Below are positions 53,619-61,918 of a DNA stretch of 64,000 nt, piece by piece; within the stretch, counting starts at the first letter, position 1, and every line of letters begins with the position of its first letter. The position numbers were made by a program, and so were the translations under genes. The notes under the pieces are model-generated. The model saw nothing but the letters and a program-made list of their open reading frames with translations, did not search any database and had not been told where the DNA came from. Source of the DNA: Parvularcula sp964219355. Lineage in GTDB: Bacteria > Pseudomonadota > Alphaproteobacteria > Caulobacterales > Parvularculaceae. The DNA lies in contig CAXPOZ010000001.1 of NCBI GenBank assembly GCA_964219355.1, positions 558,001 to 622,000 on the forward strand. The letters are read 5' to 3'.

Positions 53619-53985
53619 TGGCAAGACGACCGCAACGGTCGATCCTGCGCCCTTCTCGCAAGCGGTCGAGCCGCGTTAGCTGCGCTTCGAGTCGCTCCAT
53701 ACGGGCATCAAGCTCTGCATCATCCCGCGCGTCCTCAACAACGGCGCAGGCATAGGCAACGGTCGTCCGCTCACGGTCGAAGGCTTCCGCCACCTCATTA
53801 TAAGTCATCTGATAGACAACATGGGCGAGATACATCGCCACCTGCCGGGCGAAGGCAATCTCCGCCCTGGCGCGCGTCGGCGCCATTAATTCCTCTACTG
53901 ACACTCCGAACTCGCCTGCCACCACGCGGCGAGCCGTCAGAGCGTGCCAGTCCACGGCTTTCCCGTGGCTGTGCCCTTTCGACAT
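53590..53985 (-). CDS. DnaA domain IV-like DNA-binding protein (candidate GTA regulator)
   Basis: A 131-residue protein consisting of little more than a DnaA C-terminal helix-turn-helix domain. FARQVAMYLAHVVYQMTYNE (45-64) and FDRERTTVAYACAVVED (69-85) match the DnaA domain IV pattern of recognition helix plus TTV-x-x-A-C signature. There is no AAA+ ATPase. A polar C-terminal helix follows (MERLEAQLTRLDRLRE). Its own promoter region carries the 14-mer and spacing found at the GTA promoter. From the literature as I recall it, the GTA activators GafA/GafY have a DnaA-like DNA-binding region, so it may be a GafY-like activator. A general replication-linked role is the alternative. Confidence 0.85.
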   Translation of the reverse strand: MSKGHSHGKAVDWHALTARRVVAGEFGVSVEELMAPTRARAEIAFARQVAMYLAHVVYQMTYNEVAEAFDRERTTVAYACAVVEDARDDAELDARMERLEAQLTRLDRLREGRRIDRCGRLAIILEGCPAG

Positions 53986-54036
53986 TCTTCAGCCCTCTTA
54001 CTCAAACCTTAAACCGGACTCCCTTCCGGCTGTAGG

Positions 54037-54071
54037 ATGATAGGGCATACAACCACAGCGGGGATAAGTTT
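54037..54071 (-). promoter_or_regulatory. Putative promoter of the DnaA-like gene, sharing the GTA 14-mer
   Basis: On the minus strand AAACTTATCCCCGC (54071-54058), 15 bases, then TATCAT (54042-54037). Spacing and -10 quality equal those of the GTA promoter at 35990-36024. Transcription would start near 54030, giving a leader of about 45 bases. TTATCC also resembles the start of a DnaA box, which would suit a DnaA-type HTH. Confidence 0.6.
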
Positions 54072-54117
54072 TACCGGATCATCCCGCGGGCATTTGAATC
54101 AAATTGTAGCTATATCG

Positions 54118-54145
54118 AAAAACCGGGAGGTTGATGCGCTCCCGG
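54118..54145 (-). terminator. Intrinsic terminator of the Mrp-like antiporter operon
   Basis: A 7-bp stem CCGGGAG / CTCCCGG with a 9-base loop is followed on the minus strand by TTTTT. It lies eight bases after the last antiporter gene stop. T residues on the other side (CATTTTT) could make it work in both directions. Confidence 0.85.
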
Positions 54146-54152
54146 CATTTTT

Positions 54153-55910
54153 CTACCTTACACTGAAGACAGCGATCAGCGCGATGCCAAGAACAATCGC
54201 GGTAAAGAGGGCCGTGTAGCCCACAGACCATGTCCGGGCCATGCGCCCCTCTGGCCCATGGGAGTGATAAAGCCCGTTGACCGCGCCGCCGATGAGTCCC
54301 TTGGTGACGCCCCAGACGGCCCGCCACAGGGCGACCACTCCGCCAACGATACCGAGCAGCGCAACCCGCCCCGGCACGCGGTAGAACCAGTCCGTATCCA
54401 GATTGGTCGACCGTAGCTCCGGCGGATAGAGGCCGGTTTTCTGGAGCACAGCGAATGCCAGACCTGAGAAGAACAGGATCTGCATCTGGGTGAGGACGTG
54501 CGGCGCCGTATAGGAGATATAGGGCGAGTAAGATTTCTCGATCACCACCTCGAACGGCATCAGCGCATAGAGCGGATCGCCTTCAGGCCCGGTGAAGATC
54601 TGCGCCACACCGATGCCGACGCAGAGCGCCGCTGTGATCCCCATGGCAATCAGCATGGAGAGCGGTGCTTCGTCAGGACGCTTGCCTGAATCATGAGCGA
54701 AGAAGGCAAAGTATGGAATTTTGATCCCCGAATGGTGGAACACGCCAGCGGCTGCGAACAACAGCGTCATCCAGACCCAGAAATAGTGTCCTTCTGCCGC
54801 GCCGCTGATGATCAGGCCCTTGGTGATGAAGCCTGAGAACAGAGGGAATGCCGAGATCGACGCTGCACCGATGATGCAGAAAAATGCGGTGAGCGGCATG
54901 GTCTTATAAAGCCCGCCAAGCTCAGAGCCTTTGATCGTGCCGGTCCGGTAAAGCACCGCCCCCATGGCCATGAACAAAAGGCCCTCGAAGAGGATGTTAC
55001 AGAAGGCGTAGCCCGCCGCGCCGTTCAGGGCCATCGGCGTGCCGATACCGATGCCGACGATCATGAAGCCGACCTGGTTATTCAGCGAATAGGTCAGAAC
55101 CCGGCGCAAATCGTTCTCGATCACCGCGAAGAAAATCGGGAACGCCGTCATGACCGCGCCGATATAAACCAGTGCTTCCACCCCGGCGAAGCCGCGCGCA
55201 ATCGACGCGACCGCCATCTTGGTCGTGAAGACCGACAGGATGATTGTGCCGGTCACCGTACTTTCGGGATAGGCGTCCTGCACCCAGTTATGGAGTAGCG
55301 GGAACGCGGACTTGATCCCAAAGGCGATGAAGATGCACAGCACGGCCGGATCAGTCAGTGACATGCCGCCATCGATGAAGTTCTCGAATGCGAATGATCC
55401 TGTCGAGCGGTAGAAAAGCGCGATGCCTGCAAGCAGCAGAACGCCAGACCCGATCTGCCAGACAAGGTAGCGCATCCCTGCGCCAAAGGAGCGCTCGTTA
55501 TTTCCGGCCCAGATAAGGAACACGGACGTAATCGCGGCCAGCTCCCAGAAGACAAAGAGCGTCACAAGATCGCCTGCCAGCACCCCGCCGAGCGCTGCAC
55601 CGGGATAGGCGAGCGATACGGCCTGCTGCCCTGCATCACGCAACCACCAGCCATAGACCGTGTTGAGCGCCATCGCGATTAGGAAGATCACCGCGAAAAT
55701 GCGGGCAAGGCCATCAATGCGGGTGAGCGTCAGGGTTTCGCCAAACAGCGAATATTGTCCGTATTCACCGAGCCCGAGCGCATGGAGTTGATATCCCGCA
55801 AGCGCGATGACGGCGAGCGAGAAGATATTGCGCGGCCAGCCGCCGGGGAAGAACACCGTCAGTGCCGAGCCGATAATGACGATCAGAGCGGGAGAGAGTT
55901 CACCGATCAT
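54153..55910 (-). CDS. Antiporter-like proton-conducting subunit (third MrpD-type)
   Basis: A 585-residue membrane protein of the NuoL/M/N-MrpD family. The first half has a typical channel core (LVTLFVFWELAAITSVFLIW, with the conserved glutamate, and FGIKSAFPLLHNWVQDAYP with the conserved lysine). The C-terminus adds helices and a hydrophilic segment. It is the last gene of the operon, overlapping the 108-residue protein gene by four bases. It differs from the other two D-type subunits and probably forms another proton path of the complex. Confidence 0.88.
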   Translation of the reverse strand: MIGELSPALIVIIGSALTVFFPGGWPRNIFSLAVIALAGYQLHALGLGEYGQYSLFGETLTLTRIDGLARIFAVIFLIAMALNTVYGWWLRDAGQQAVSLAYPGAALGGVLAGDLVTLFVFWELAAITSVFLIWAGNNERSFGAGMRYLVWQIGSGVLLLAGIALFYRSTGSFAFENFIDGGMSLTDPAVLCIFIAFGIKSAFPLLHNWVQDAYPESTVTGTIILSVFTTKMAVASIARGFAGVEALVYIGAVMTAFPIFFAVIENDLRRVLTYSLNNQVGFMIVGIGIGTPMALNGAAGYAFCNILFEGLLFMAMGAVLYRTGTIKGSELGGLYKTMPLTAFFCIIGAASISAFPLFSGFITKGLIISGAAEGHYFWVWMTLLFAAAGVFHHSGIKIPYFAFFAHDSGKRPDEAPLSMLIAMGITAALCVGIGVAQIFTGPEGDPLYALMPFEVVIEKSYSPYISYTAPHVLTQMQILFFSGLAFAVLQKTGLYPPELRSTNLDTDWFYRVPGRVALLGIVGGVVALWRAVWGVTKGLIGGAVNGLYHSHGPEGRMARTWSVGYTALFTAIVLGIALIAVFSVR

Positions 55911-56233
55911 TGCTGACCCTTCCCGTCTTCATCGCTTTTGCGCTCGTAATAATCCTCGTCACGCATCAGCACTTTGCGCAGCTGGGCCGCGGCAAGCACG
56001 AGGAAGACGCAACCGATGAAGCCGTAAAAGCCGTAGAAGTTCACCCACTCCTCAATCGGAAAATGCGGATGCTTCTCCACGAAGAAATCGGCGACAAACA
56101 GCAGAAAACAGGCGCCAGCCAGCGCGTACCAGATCAGGTCGACATTCTTCGGATTGTCGAGCCAGTAATTCTTCTCGCCGGGGCGCGGCCCGTGACCATG
56201 CTCGTCGTGAGGATTGTTCTGGGGATCGCTCAT
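55907..56233 (-). CDS. Small two-helix membrane protein in the antiporter operon
   Basis: A 108-residue protein from the ATG at 56233 (AAGGA eight bases upstream). A His/Pro/Gly-rich N-terminus (NPHDEHGHGPRPGEKNYWLD) leads to two membrane helices (about 32-51 and 68-88), and the C-terminus is charged. I do not recognise a named family. Its position between two MrpD-type subunits, with overlap at one end, suggests an accessory subunit. Confidence 0.75.
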   Translation of the reverse strand: MSDPQNNPHDEHGHGPRPGEKNYWLDNPKNVDLIWYALAGACFLLFVADFFVEKHPHFPIEEWVNFYGFYGFIGCVFLVLAAAQLRKVLMRDEDYYERKSDEDGKGQQ

Positions 56234-56258
56234 AGGAGCTGTCCTTTCAGCACGCTGT

Positions 56259-57749
56259 TCATCCCGCACCGCCAATCAGTGGCAAGAGGAAATTAAAGAG
56301 CGGGTCCGAATAGAAGAAGAGGATGATCGTCCCTGCGGCAGTGAGAAGCGGCGGCACGAGGCAGAAAATCGGTGCCTCCTGAAGCGTCTTCCACCCGATC
56401 GGTGCGGGCTGTGCCTCGCCTGCCGGCTTGCCAAAGAACGCCTTCACAGGGATCGACAAGAGATAGACCACATTGAGCAGCGACGAGATGATCAGCACTG
56501 CAATGATCGCGAGCTGTCCCGCATCAACGGCGCCCAGCATCAGGAAGAATTTCGGCCACGACCCTGCCATCGGCGGTAGGCCAACAATCGACATTGCGCC
56601 GATGAAGAATGCGCCAAAGGTGAACGGCATCAACCGGCCAAGACCGCGCAACTCGGACACCAGCGTCTTGTGGTGGGCGACATAGATTGCGCCTGCGCAC
56701 ATAAAGAGGGTCATCTTGCCGAGCGCGTGGGCTGCAATCTGCATCGCGCCGCCCATGACACCGAGATTTGTCGCGATCATCGCGCCAAGCGTGACATAGG
56801 AAAGCTGGCTGACCGTCGAATAGGCAAGCCGCGCCTTGAGATTGTCCTGCGTCATGGCGATGGCGGAAGCCAGCAGGATTGAGCCTGCCGCGATCCACAT
56901 GAAAATCTCGCTGATATTGGTTTCGCGCAAAGTGTCGATGCCGAACGTGTAAACCGCAATTTTCAGCACACCGAAAACACCGGCCTTCACGACCGCAACG
57001 GCGTGGAGGAAAGCGGAAACAGGTGTCGGCGCGACCATGGCATTGGGCAGCCATGGATGGATCGGCATCAGCGCCGCCTTGCCGATGCCGTAGAGATAAA
57101 GACCGAGGAGGACGACCGGAACCCAGCTGCGGAAATCGGCCGCATCGCCCAGAATACCGCCGGCCACGAAATCCGTCGTCCCCGTCATTACCCAGGTCCA
57201 GATGATCGCAGGCAGAAGAAGCCCGATCGATGTCCCCATCAGGATACCAAGATAGACCCGGCCCCCGGCCCGCGCCTTGGCATCGCCCTTATGCGTCACC
57301 AGCGGGAAGGTGGAGAGGGTCAGTATCTCATAGAAGGTGAAGAAGGTGAGCAGGTTGCCAGCAAAGGCGATCCCCAGCGCGGCGGAAATGGCAATCGCGA
57401 AGCAGACATAGAACCGCGTCTGGTTCTTCTCATTCGTGCCGCGCATATAGCCGATCGAATAGAGCGAATTGACGATATAGAGCCCGCTCGCAATCACCGC
57501 GAACATCGCGCCAAGCGGCTCGAGCTTGAAGCTGATCGAGAGGCCGGGCATCACCTCGAACAGGGTGACATCGGCAAGGTCTCCAGCAGCCGTTGCGCGC
57601 GCCACCATCAGCACAAAGAAGAAGGTGGCAACGGCCATGACGAGGATCAGGCTCTCGCGGACATTCGGGTGCTTGCCCGTCAGCATGATGCCGAAGGCCC
57701 CGATGATGGGCAGGAAGAGCGCAATGAGAAGGGCGTCGTTCGGGGTCAT
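56259..57749 (-). CDS. mnhD: Mrp-type Na+/H+ antiporter subunit D (second copy)
   Basis: A 496-residue NuoM/MrpD-type channel subunit with about fourteen helices. LLTFFTFYEILTLSTFPLVT carries the conserved glutamate and LMPIHPWLPNAMVAPTPVSA the lysine/proline region. VVKAGVFGVLKIA and LAYSTVSQLSYVTLGAMIA are family marks. It overlaps the previous D gene as TAATG. Confidence 0.93.
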   Translation of the reverse strand: MTPNDALLIALFLPIIGAFGIMLTGKHPNVRESLILVMAVATFFFVLMVARATAAGDLADVTLFEVMPGLSISFKLEPLGAMFAVIASGLYIVNSLYSIGYMRGTNEKNQTRFYVCFAIAISAALGIAFAGNLLTFFTFYEILTLSTFPLVTHKGDAKARAGGRVYLGILMGTSIGLLLPAIIWTWVMTGTTDFVAGGILGDAADFRSWVPVVLLGLYLYGIGKAALMPIHPWLPNAMVAPTPVSAFLHAVAVVKAGVFGVLKIAVYTFGIDTLRETNISEIFMWIAAGSILLASAIAMTQDNLKARLAYSTVSQLSYVTLGAMIATNLGVMGGAMQIAAHALGKMTLFMCAGAIYVAHHKTLVSELRGLGRLMPFTFGAFFIGAMSIVGLPPMAGSWPKFFLMLGAVDAGQLAIIAVLIISSLLNVVYLLSIPVKAFFGKPAGEAQPAPIGWKTLQEAPIFCLVPPLLTAAGTIILFFYSDPLFNFLLPLIGGAG

Positions 57750-59248
57750 TATTCAGCCATCCCCACACCAAGCAGGATATCCGCTGCGCGGCGGGCGTAA
57801 GTCGTCAGCCCCTCTGCATCGAGACCTGCATAGACATTCGCCGCCGTCATGAAACCGAGCGGGATCAGCATGCCCAGCGGCACACGATCGACCTTCACCC
57901 CTTCGACAGGCTCGGCAAGATACATCTCATAAACGACCCGGCCGATATAGGCGACGGCGAGCAGCGAAGAGGCGACAATCATCAGCACGATGACAAGTGA
58001 AGGCACATCGAGCACTGCCGAGAAGGCGCCATCGATGAGCAGGTATTTAGAGACAAAGCCGCCAGTGAACGGCACGCCGACGAGGGAGAGGCCCGCAACG
58101 ACGAAACATGCCGCCGTGAACGGCATCGTCTTGCCCAGCCCGCGGAAGGCCGAGATCCGGTGCGAGCCGATGGCGTAGAAGACAGCGCCGACCGCCATGA
58201 AGAGAGCGGCCTTCATCAGCGCGTGGTTGAAGACGTGAACGAGAGCCGCCGAGACCCCTTCAACGGTCGCAAAGGAGATGCCGACCAGCATGTAGCCGAT
58301 CTGCGCCACCGAGGAATAAGCGAGCATCTGCTTCACATCATCACGGAAGACCGCGACCAGCGATGCGATGAACATGCCCGCAAGGCCAAGGATGATGAAG
58401 AAGGTCAGCGCGACATCGAGGAAGACGAAGGAGAAGCCGAACACCGTGAAGACGAAGCGCAGCATCACATAGACAGCCACCTTGGTCGCGGTGGCGGCAA
58501 GGAAGCTCGTCACGGCTGAGGGCGCGAACGTATATGCGTCGGGCAGCCAGCGATGCAGCGGGAACATCGCAAGCTTCAGACCGAAGCCCGTGATGATGAA
58601 AGCAAACCCTGCACGGACGACCTTATTGTCCATGCCGACCAACCGCTCATGCAGGTCGATCATGTTGAGCGTACCGGTGGCCGCATAAAGAAGGCCGAGC
58701 CCGATCACAAAGAAGGTCGCCCCGATCGTCCCGAGCACGAGATAGGTAAAGGCAGCCGTTAAAGCCCGGCGGTCCTGCCGCGCGCCCATCGCGACCAGCG
58801 TATAGGTCGAGAGTGAGGAAATCTCGAGGAAGACAAAGACGTTGAACGCGTCCCCCGTTGCGACAACGCCAAGGAGGCCCGCAAAGGTGATCAGCATCAT
58901 GCCATAGAAAAAAGACGTCTGCTGATGAGCGATTTCGCGCGCAACGCTCTGCTTGGCGTAAGGGAAAACCGTGGCGGCGATACCGGATACAAGCGTGATG
59001 ATCAGCGCCGAGACCATGTCGATCCGGTAGATGATCCCGTAAGGCGACGGCCAGTTGCCGAGTTGGTACTCAATGACCCCGACCGCATGAACTTCGCGCA
59101 GAAGCATCAGCGACAGGATAAAGGTCAGCACCGAAATAAAGGTTGCAAACGCCCAGGGCAGATTGCCCTTCGGCAGTAGCACACAGATCGGAGCTGCCAC
59201 CAGCGGAAGGACAACCGGCAGCACGGGAAGCTGTTCGATGATATTCAC
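57749..59248 (-). CDS. mnhD: Mrp-type Na+/H+ antiporter subunit D (first copy)
   Basis: A 499-residue MrpD-type subunit (AFNVFVFLEISSLSTYTLVA, KLAMFPLHRWLPDAYTFAPS, MLAYSSVAQIGYMLVGISFA). It should translocate protons in the antiport complex. It shares ATGA with mnhC upstream and TAATG with the next D gene. Its FVFLEISS variant and general likeness make it the closest of the three to canonical MrpD. Confidence 0.94.
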   Translation of the reverse strand: MNIIEQLPVLPVVLPLVAAPICVLLPKGNLPWAFATFISVLTFILSLMLLREVHAVGVIEYQLGNWPSPYGIIYRIDMVSALIITLVSGIAATVFPYAKQSVAREIAHQQTSFFYGMMLITFAGLLGVVATGDAFNVFVFLEISSLSTYTLVAMGARQDRRALTAAFTYLVLGTIGATFFVIGLGLLYAATGTLNMIDLHERLVGMDNKVVRAGFAFIITGFGLKLAMFPLHRWLPDAYTFAPSAVTSFLAATATKVAVYVMLRFVFTVFGFSFVFLDVALTFFIILGLAGMFIASLVAVFRDDVKQMLAYSSVAQIGYMLVGISFATVEGVSAALVHVFNHALMKAALFMAVGAVFYAIGSHRISAFRGLGKTMPFTAACFVVAGLSLVGVPFTGGFVSKYLLIDGAFSAVLDVPSLVIVLMIVASSLLAVAYIGRVVYEMYLAEPVEGVKVDRVPLGMLIPLGFMTAANVYAGLDAEGLTTYARRAADILLGVGMAE

Positions 59249-60102
59249 GCCTTGCCGCCCTCCCCGGTGGGAGACCCGGTCGCGGCCTCATTGTCCATGC
59301 GCTCCAGCGCATCTTCCTCGATCGTGCCATAGGCTTCGCGGATGCGCACCGCGAGGGCGAGCCCCACTGCGGTCGTTGCAACGCCGACGACAATCGCTGT
59401 CAGGATCAGCACATGCGGCAGCGGGTTTGAATAAACCACCTCGGCTGCATGGGTCATCGCTTCATGTCCGGCATCGAGCACGGCCTGCTGATCGGCCGCC
59501 GTTTCATGCCCGCCCGGCGTGATCGTAATGCCGGGGTCGACAGGCGCCGGTTCATGTGTGTCCGGCATTTGCGGGGTCAGGGAGTTCGAGGCATCAATTT
59601 CGGAGAAATCATGCAGGCTCTCGGCGGGCACATCGCTCTGGCCTGAGACATCGCCTGCCGCATTCGGCTCCAGCGAGTTGGACATCTGCCCCGAGAGGAC
59701 TTCGAGCGCCTCTTCCTCAGTAAGCGGTGTGCCGTGCTGGACATCCGCATGGACCGGGGCCTCATGGCTAGAGGCCGCCTGATGCGGGTCAGCGGCATGG
59801 TCCTCACCGTGCCCACCAGTGTCATGACCGTCTGCACCATGACCATCGCCATGATCGCCGCCTGTCGCGCCGCGTGCGCTGGGCCCACCATGGCCTGCGC
59901 TATGCGCCCCCAGAAGGATTGGCGCCGTACCGCCGACGACTTTCCCCAGCGTGATGTAGAAAATGAAAACAGAGGTCTGGAAGACGTTCAGCCCGATAAC
60001 CGTCTTCACGAGATTGCCTCGCGAATAAACGATATAGAGCCCCGTCAGCATCAGGATGATGACGATCCAATAGTTATATCTGGCAAGGATAAAATCGATC
60101 AT
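59245..60102 (-). CDS. mnhC: Mrp subunit C (NuoK-like) with a large His-rich insertion
   Basis: The NuoK-like three-helix subunit, normally about 110-125 residues but 285 here. Helices 1 and 2 (YWIVIILMLTGLYIVY; TVIGLNVFQTSVFIFYITLG) and helix 3 (PLPHVLILTAIVVGVATTAV, from residue 227) are well conserved. Between helices 2 and 3, residues about 60-226 form a hydrophilic loop with at least sixteen histidines, eleven of them in its first 60 residues (GDHGDGHGADGHDTGGHGED), plus many acidic residues. I chose the ATG at 60102; longer in-frame forms overlap mnhB. The loop may bind metal or sense pH (inference). Confidence 0.9.
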   Translation of the reverse strand: MIDFILARYNYWIVIILMLTGLYIVYSRGNLVKTVIGLNVFQTSVFIFYITLGKVVGGTAPILLGAHSAGHGGPSARGATGGDHGDGHGADGHDTGGHGEDHAADPHQAASSHEAPVHADVQHGTPLTEEEALEVLSGQMSNSLEPNAAGDVSGQSDVPAESLHDFSEIDASNSLTPQMPDTHEPAPVDPGITITPGGHETAADQQAVLDAGHEAMTHAAEVVYSNPLPHVLILTAIVVGVATTAVGLALAVRIREAYGTIEEDALERMDNEAATGSPTGEGGKA

Positions 60103-60106
60103 CGGT

Positions 60107-60550
60107 CTACCAGGCGTCATCCGCGGGTTCGGGGTCGCGCCCTGTGAAAACGTAAAAAATCTGCAGCATGGTCGAGGCAACGGCGAGCCCGACGCCGAAT
60201 TCAACGAACAGGATCCCCATATGCTGGCCCGCATTGTGGTGGCTGTCCGGTGCAAGAATGTCGTATTCGAGGAAGTTCGCCCCCAGAAGAAGCGTCAGCA
60301 CGCCGGTCCCTGCATAGAAGAGGACACCGAGTGCCATGCCCCAGGGCAGGATATTCGGTGAAATGACTTTCTTGGTCGCCTCGATACCGAAGCCGAGCGC
60401 ATGGAGAACGAAAGCAACCGCGAGAACCACGCCCGCCTGAAAGCCGCCGCCGGGACCGTAATCGCCATGGAACTGCACATAGAGCGCAAAAAGGATGATC
60501 GGCGCGAACAACAGCTTGATCGTCACGCGGAGGATAACGTGGCCCATCAT
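60107..60550 (-). CDS. mnhB: Mrp-type antiporter subunit B
   Basis: A 147-residue MrpB protein with four helices. The YVQFHGDYGPGGGFQAGVVLA segment, here HGDYGPGGGFQAG, is the family mark. VEFGVGLAVASTMLQIFYVF ends the domain. Its ATG overlaps the previous stop as ATGATGA. Confidence 0.94.
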   Translation of the reverse strand: MMGHVILRVTIKLLFAPIILFALYVQFHGDYGPGGGFQAGVVLAVAFVLHALGFGIEATKKVISPNILPWGMALGVLFYAGTGVLTLLLGANFLEYDILAPDSHHNAGQHMGILFVEFGVGLAVASTMLQIFYVFTGRDPEPADDAW

Positions 60551-61242
60551 GTGCGCTCCTCCCCCGCTTCTGGGTGGTCGGCCCGCGCCTTCATTTCCTG
60601 CTCAAAGGTTTGTTGGGCTTCGATCAGTGGCGTCGGTGGCGCCTGATCGGAAACGCGGCGCCCGCCCCTGATCGAGCCTGCGCCGAGCAGCATCAGACAG
60701 GCGAGACCCGCCGTGAAGACGACCAGCACCTCGCCCATCGTGTCATAGCCGCGATAGCTGGCAAGAACGCCGGTGACGATGTTCGGCACGGTGATGTCGG
60801 TGGGTGAGACATCGATATACGCCGTGCCGACATAAGAGTTTGCAGGGCTGTTCGGATCTCCCAATGCAGGCAGATCGAATGATGCGTAGATCAGTGCAGC
60901 CCCAACTATCGCGACGACCAGCAGGGGCAGGATCTTACGCTGTTTGGAGACCGGCGCTTCACGCCGGGAGGCAAGCGCCATCCCTGAAAGGACCAGGACG
61001 GTCGACACGCCCGCGCCCACCGCGGCTTCTGTGAATGCCACATCGACAGCATCCATCAGCACAAAGAAGAGCGCTGAGACAAAGCTGTAGACGCCCGACA
61101 GCATGGCAACGGCAAAAAGGCGCCGCTGGGTGACCATGGCAAAGGCGCAAGCGACCAGCATAGCGAGCAGTGAAAGGTCGAGCAGGAAAGTCGGAGAGAC
61201 ATGCGCTTCGTAAGCAACTGTCGTCGCGTCCACAGGGCTCAT
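60547..61242 (-). CDS. DUF4040/MbhD-MbhE-like antiporter subunit (MrpA C-terminal equivalent)
   Basis: A 231-residue membrane protein. The first half is MbhD/DUF4040-like (VDVAFTEAAVGAGVSTVLVL). The second half is MbhE-like (IVTGVLASYRGYDTMGEVLV). Both occur at the C-terminus of full-length MrpA. Here they form a free protein, and no NuoL-type MrpA is encoded; the three D-type proteins presumably cover that role. A charged C-terminal tail of about 40 residues follows. Confidence 0.88.
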   Translation of the reverse strand: MSPVDATTVAYEAHVSPTFLLDLSLLAMLVACAFAMVTQRRLFAVAMLSGVYSFVSALFFVLMDAVDVAFTEAAVGAGVSTVLVLSGMALASRREAPVSKQRKILPLLVVAIVGAALIYASFDLPALGDPNSPANSYVGTAYIDVSPTDITVPNIVTGVLASYRGYDTMGEVLVVFTAGLACLMLLGAGSIRGGRRVSDQAPPTPLIEAQQTFEQEMKARADHPEAGEERT

Positions 61243-61601
61243 GCGCCGCCTCCCGTCTCTCCGCGCGCTTCTGCTGCAGTCTTTGCGGTATGCAGGTCAG
61301 ATCCGAGCTTCGGCTTCAACCCGCCGACCAAAGCTGCGTGCGCGACAGCATGGGTCGAGACAGGGCTCGTGAGCACAAGGAAGATGAAAATGAAGAGCAG
61401 CTTGACCACGATCAGGAAATTATCCGCCTGCAGCGCAAGCGCCAGAAGAACGAGGTCCGCCCCGAATGTGTCCGTCACGCCTGCGGCATGCAGACGGGTA
61501 TAGAAATCCGGGAACCGCCAGACACCGATCGCGCCAATGACGACAAGCCCGCCTCCAGCGACAAACAGGATCCAGGAGAGAATATCGAGAATGCCGCTCA
61601 T
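61239..61601 (-). CDS. mnhG: Mrp-type antiporter subunit G
   Basis: A 120-residue MrpG protein with three helices. The motif GVWRFPDFYTRLHAAGVTDT is diagnostic. SPVSTHAVAHAALVGG ends the domain. It overlaps its neighbours by four bases on both sides. Confidence 0.94.
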   Translation of the reverse strand: MSGILDILSWILFVAGGGLVVIGAIGVWRFPDFYTRLHAAGVTDTFGADLVLLALALQADNFLIVVKLLFIFIFLVLTSPVSTHAVAHAALVGGLKPKLGSDLHTAKTAAEARGETGGGA

Positions 61602-61918
61602 GACTCCGTCGGCCCTCCCATATCCGTGCCGGGATTTTCGGCAAGTGCGCCGCCTTCCATGACAGGAGAAAGCGCCTCGTAACGGAAGAATTTCAGGATC
61701 GCGATGGTCGCCACGAAATTGAGCAGCGCATAGAGCAGCGCGACATCAAGGAACTCCGGCCGCCCCGCCATGAAGAAGACAACGGCGAGGAGAAGGACTG
61801 TCTTGGTACCGAAGGAGTTGACCGCGAGCACCCGGTCATAAAGCGTCGGCCCGGCAATGGCGCGAGCAAGGACAATGACCATCCCGACAACAATGGCAGC
61901 GGCGGCAGCAACGAACAT
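61598..61918 (-). CDS. mnhF: Mrp-type antiporter subunit F
   Basis: A 106-residue MrpF protein from the ATG at 61918, which overlaps the mnhE stop by one base. It has three helices and the family segment RAIAGPTLYDRVLAVNSFGTK, here AGPTLYDRVLAVNS. LDVALLYALLNFVATIAILK is the third helix. Confidence 0.93.
   Translation of the reverse strand: MFVAAAAAIVVGMVIVLARAIAGPTLYDRVLAVNSFGTKTVLLLAVVFFMAGRPEFLDVALLYALLNFVATIAILKFFRYEALSPVMEGGALAENPGTDMGGPTES

Noticed and set aside
57003..57800. 265-codon open frame opposite the antiporter D subunit
   Set aside because: Highly charged translation typical of the complement of membrane-protein codons; no domain seen.
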